Assembly: GCA_040384645.1 (NCBI GenBank)
Contig: JAZKIX010000069.1
Location: 1 to 64,000, forward strand
Reading direction: 5' to 3'
Length of the DNA: 64,000 bases
Source of the DNA: JAZKIX01 sp040384645
GTDB taxonomy: Bacteria > Pseudomonadota > Gammaproteobacteria > Burkholderiales > Burkholderiaceae_D
The first letter of the stretch is position 1; each line of letters starts with the position of its first letter. Shown here piece after piece: positions 62,870-64,000 of the stretch. Position numbers and translations under genes: made by a program. A model generated the notes under the pieces. It did no database searches, was not told where the DNA came from, and worked only from the letters and a program-made list of their open reading frames with translations.

Positions 62870-64000
62870 TAGTTTTCTTGAAGGCCGATCACTGGTTTTA
62901 GCCCCGCATGGGCGCGATGCTGAAACGATCGTCACTGTACTTTCACGCAATAACTCTGACACTACACTGTGTGACAACATGCGCGTGTTGCTGCAAGAAT
63001 TAGAACGTGGTGCAGGTACGGCGTTAATCACTGAGGAAGCCTTGCGTTCTGAAAATATTACGCCACTGGCCCATTGGTTGTCGAATCAACCGTCGTGGTC
63101 CGACTTTCCAATCATCCTGTTGATTTCCAGCCAGTCAAAACGCAATGCACTACCAGTTGATATGTTGGCTGATTTAAGTAATGTAATGTTGTTGGAACGT
63201 CCCTTGAATGCCGAAACGCTGCGCCGTGCCGCCGCCTCTGCCTTGCGTGCACGCAAGCGGCAATATCAGGCCCGGCTTGTATTGTACGAATGCACGCTGG
63301 CGGAAGAACGCTTGCGTCTAGCCTTGAATGCCGGCCGGCTTGGCGCCTGGGAAATCGAACTGGCTACGTGGAAACTGACCGCTTCGGATACTTGTAAAGC
63401 AAATTTTGGCCGTAATGCCGGCGAAGTCTTCAATTACGCCGCTATGCAAGCAGCAATCCATCCAGACGACGCTGAGCGCTTTCGCTTGGTGGTGCAAAAA
63501 GCAATTGATGCAGCCATCGATTTCGATATCGAATTTCGTGTTTTGTGGCCAGATGGGGATCTACATTGGGTGCAGATGCGCGGTGAAACAGAACTTGGTA
63601 AGCAGGGTAAGCCGATTGGCCTGGCCGGTGTCTCGCTGGACGTTACCGAGCGCCTCGAATCGGCGGAAAAACTGCGCGTCAGCCAAGCCGCTCTGCAACA
63701 CATGAATGACACGCTGGAAAGCCGTATCCACGAGCGAACCAGTGAATTGGCGCAGCTCAATAACCGTCTCATGCGCGAAATCAATGAACGCGAACGTACC
63801 CAGGCGGCACTAGCACAGGCACAAAAAATGGAAGCGATCGGCCGCCTGACCGGTGGCATTGCGCACGACTTTAATAATCTGTTGCATGTGGTGGTGGGCA
63901 ACGTCGATTTAATCGATTTGATTTCGAGCGATGAGCGGGTCAAGCGTTTTGCCGCCACCGCAAAAAAGGCAACCCAACGCGGCACCAAACTAACTGGCCA
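62859..64000 (+). CDS. PAS-domain histidine kinase, cut by the window end
   Basis: At least 380 residues, open at the right edge. A degenerate receiver-like N-terminal part (about 8-130, starting SFLEGRSLVLAPHGRDAETI) is followed by a PAS domain (about 150-265, with FDIEFRVLWPDGDLHWVQMR), a coiled coil rich in Glu/Arg and the H-box KMEAIGRLTGGIAHDFNNLL with the phospho-acceptor His. The ATP-binding domain and any receiver lie outside. The ATG at 62859 is inside the KaiC-like gene (11-base overlap), implying translational coupling. Confidence 0.9.
   Translation, partial: MESNSFLEGRSLVLAPHGRDAETIVTVLSRNNSDTTLCDNMRVLLQELERGAGTALITEEALRSENITPLAHWLSNQPSWSDFPIILLISSQSKRNALPVDMLADLSNVMLLERPLNAETLRRAAASALRARKRQYQARLVLYECTLAEERLRLALNAGRLGAWEIELATWKLTASDTCKANFGRNAGEVFNYAAMQAAIHPDDAERFRLVVQKAIDAAIDFDIEFRVLWPDGDLHWVQMRGETELGKQGKPIGLAGVSLDVTERLESAEKLRVSQAALQHMNDTLESRIHERTSELAQLNNRLMREINERERTQAALAQAQKMEAIGRLTGGIAHDFNNLLHVVVGNVDLIDLISSDERVKRFAATAKKATQRGTKLTG

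Overview
The window looks like one scaffold of a betaproteobacterium, most likely Burkholderiales, family Oxalobacteraceae or a near relative. This rests on gene style only: moderate GC, a full cobalamin salvage/nucleotide-loop set, a glycine-zipper-type stress protein, a small hydrophilic LPHERDE protein, an IPTL-CTERM-like protein and PhoX. No rRNA, tRNA or CRISPR array was seen. Six 10-N scaffold gaps (392-401, 7087-7096, 30299-30308, 36737-36746, 39885-39894, 59310-59319) interrupt genes or joins and in several cases shift the apparent frame.

Layout. 1-2097: stress-type and small hypothetical genes, with a foreign-looking fragment at the very edge. 2425-4887: cobT-cobS-cobC, the late steps of cobalamin assembly. 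5227-25705: about 20 kb read without interruption on the minus strand, a whole flagellar export apparatus, basal body, rod, rings and hook in the order fliQ-fliR-flhB-flhA-flgF-flgG-flgA-flgH-flgI-flgB-flgC-fliE-fliF-unknown-fliI-fliJ-fliK-flgD-flgE-fliM-fliN-fliO-fliP-fliA-unknown. No flagellin, cap, hook-filament junction, stator, FliG, canonical FliH, FlhF/FlhG or chemotaxis gene lies in the window. 26439-36363: a cellulose-use locus: a LacI-type regulator, two very similar large secreted GH9 endoglucanases and a secreted protein of unknown function, linked by shared palindromes of the form GTAAAYCGRTTTAC. 36541-42877: a two-component pair, an SPFH/band-7 protein with a companion, and a small membrane protein.

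42985-54384: a cobalamin riboswitch followed by btuB, btuC, btuD, cobO, cobU, cbiB and cobD. Between cbiB and cobD sit an IPTL-CTERM-like surface protein and a collagen-like/YadA-head/S74 adhesin. 54474-56783: a P-loop kinase-like gene and a TetR regulator whose 20-bp operator is repeated exactly in front of a 45-residue membrane peptide and an alpha/beta hydrolase. 56985-64000: PhoX, a chimeric fragment after a gap, an M48 protease, a KaiC-like ATPase and a histidine kinase cut by the window end.

The most novel signal is a family of seven dispersed copies of an element of about 87 bp. It folds as three consecutive hairpins with compensatory changes. All copies are in the plus orientation, and five begin at or just after the stop codon of a plus-strand gene. 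The flagellar locus is the second candidate, because of its single-strand compactness, reduced FliM-like protein, FlgH without a lipobox cysteine and unknown protein between FliF and FliI.
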